A program made the translations under genes and the position numbers. DNA of 39,578 nucleotides, taken from NCBI GenBank assembly GCA_028717725.1, contig JAQUNG010000004.1, positions 1 through 39,578 on the forward strand, read 5' to 3'. Source of the stretch: a bacterium. Lineage in GTDB: Bacteria > Auribacterota > UBA6266. The first letter of the stretch is position 1; every line of letters starts with the position of its first letter. The notes beneath the pieces are model-generated. The model was not told the origin of the DNA and made no database searches. It saw only the letters and a list, made by a program, of their open reading frames with translations. This document shows positions 39,416-39,578 of the stretch, one piece after another.

Positions 39416-39578
39416 ATGTTCTCCGCAAAACTTATCGATGAAAGGGATGAGATGAAAAAGAAGAGGAAAGTTGTAAGAAAAGAAGAGAAAAAGCACTTTT
39501 TGAAAAACCACGCTGTGCTAGCAAAAAAGGCCTTTAGTGAAAAAGACAAGGCTTCTTTAAGAGAGCTGGCGTCTGTTT
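39416..39578 (+). CDS. Start of a Lys-rich protein, 3' end off window
   Basis: ATG 39416 with GAAGGTG 4-5 nt upstream opens a frame that stays open to the window edge (54 codons seen). It starts MFSAKLIDERDEMKKKRKVV and continues with helical, basic sequence (FLKNHAVLAKKAFSEKDKAS). No family is recognised. The 16-nt gap to the previous gene suggests the same transcript. Confidence 0.5.
   Translation, partial: MFSAKLIDERDEMKKKRKVVRKEEKKHFLKNHAVLAKKAFSEKDKASLRELASV

Larger units (their letters stand above)
35484..39578 (+). mobile_element. Integrated accessory element (phage, phage-plasmid or plasmid), left end only
   Basis: From the CCA of tRNA-Glu onward there are no housekeeping genes. Instead there are a winged-helix replication initiator with an internal origin, short unknown genes, a DUF1566/Lcl-type protein, a small CxxC protein and a SANT/excisionase-like DNA-binding protein, all on the plus strand with tight spacing. 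tRNA 3' ends are standard integration sites. I see no integrase, capsid, terminase or conjugation gene, and the element runs off the right edge, so its class is open. The second attachment copy must lie outside the window. Confidence 0.68.

Overview
This window looks like chromosomal DNA of an uncultured, didermic, AT-leaning bacterium, with an integrated accessory element at its right end. A Gram-negative envelope is shown directly by bamA, a Skp-like chaperone and a nearly continuous lipid A block: lpxC-fabZ fusion, lpxA, lpxI, lpxB, an MsbA-type flippase and a DUF374 acyltransferase. The LpxC-FabZ fusion, LpxI instead of LpxH, a SpoVG with a zinc ribbon inside it and a 29-residue bS22/AURKAIP1-like ribosomal protein together suggest a candidate phylum of the Omnitrophota/PVC type. 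That placement is inference. The code is standard: many intact core genes end in TGA. TTG and GTG starts are common.

Layout. 1-457 (-): start of a nitroreductase-like gene broken by an in-frame TGA. 558-1979 (-): exported DUF4139 protein. 2157-9600 (+): GH35-like glycosidase, exported protein of unknown function, diacylglycerol-kinase-like protein, MGDG-synthase-type glycosyltransferase and hybrid histidine kinase, which reads as a glycolipid or envelope cluster. 9627-11707 (-): DUF6498 membrane protein, ATP-dependent phosphofructokinase and YjbQ-like protein. 11874-15683 (+): hisG, bS22-like peptide, TPR protein, ispE and spoVG. Next come a consensus promoter, a short terminated RNA and tRNA-Gln. 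16113-26326 (+): prs-rplY-pth-rpsF-ssb-rpsR-rplI-dnaB-bamA-skp-lpxC/fabZ-lpxA. 26519-31900 (+): lpxI, Gfo/Idh oxidoreductase, lpxB, msbA, DUF374 acyltransferase. 32102-35172 (+): rpsB-tsf-pyrH-frr, then tRNA-Lys and tRNA-Glu.

Immediately after the CCA end of tRNA-Glu (35483) the content changes to small, mostly unknown genes that run off the right edge. I read this as an integrated phage, phage-plasmid or plasmid whose other end and integrase lie outside the window.

The most notable signal is inside the 371-codon gene at 35844-36959. Its middle carries six palindromic sites, TGACA-N4-TGTCA. The last four are spaced exactly 33 bp apart. Three perfect DnaA boxes accompany them, with an AT-rich stretch just upstream. 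This has the architecture of an iteron replication origin embedded in its own initiator gene, as in lambda O. About 800 bp downstream of that gene, a DUF1566/Lcl-type protein ends in a C-type-lectin-like tail rich in NNC codons, the pattern expected of a diversity-generating retroelement target. No reverse transcriptase or template repeat is in the window.
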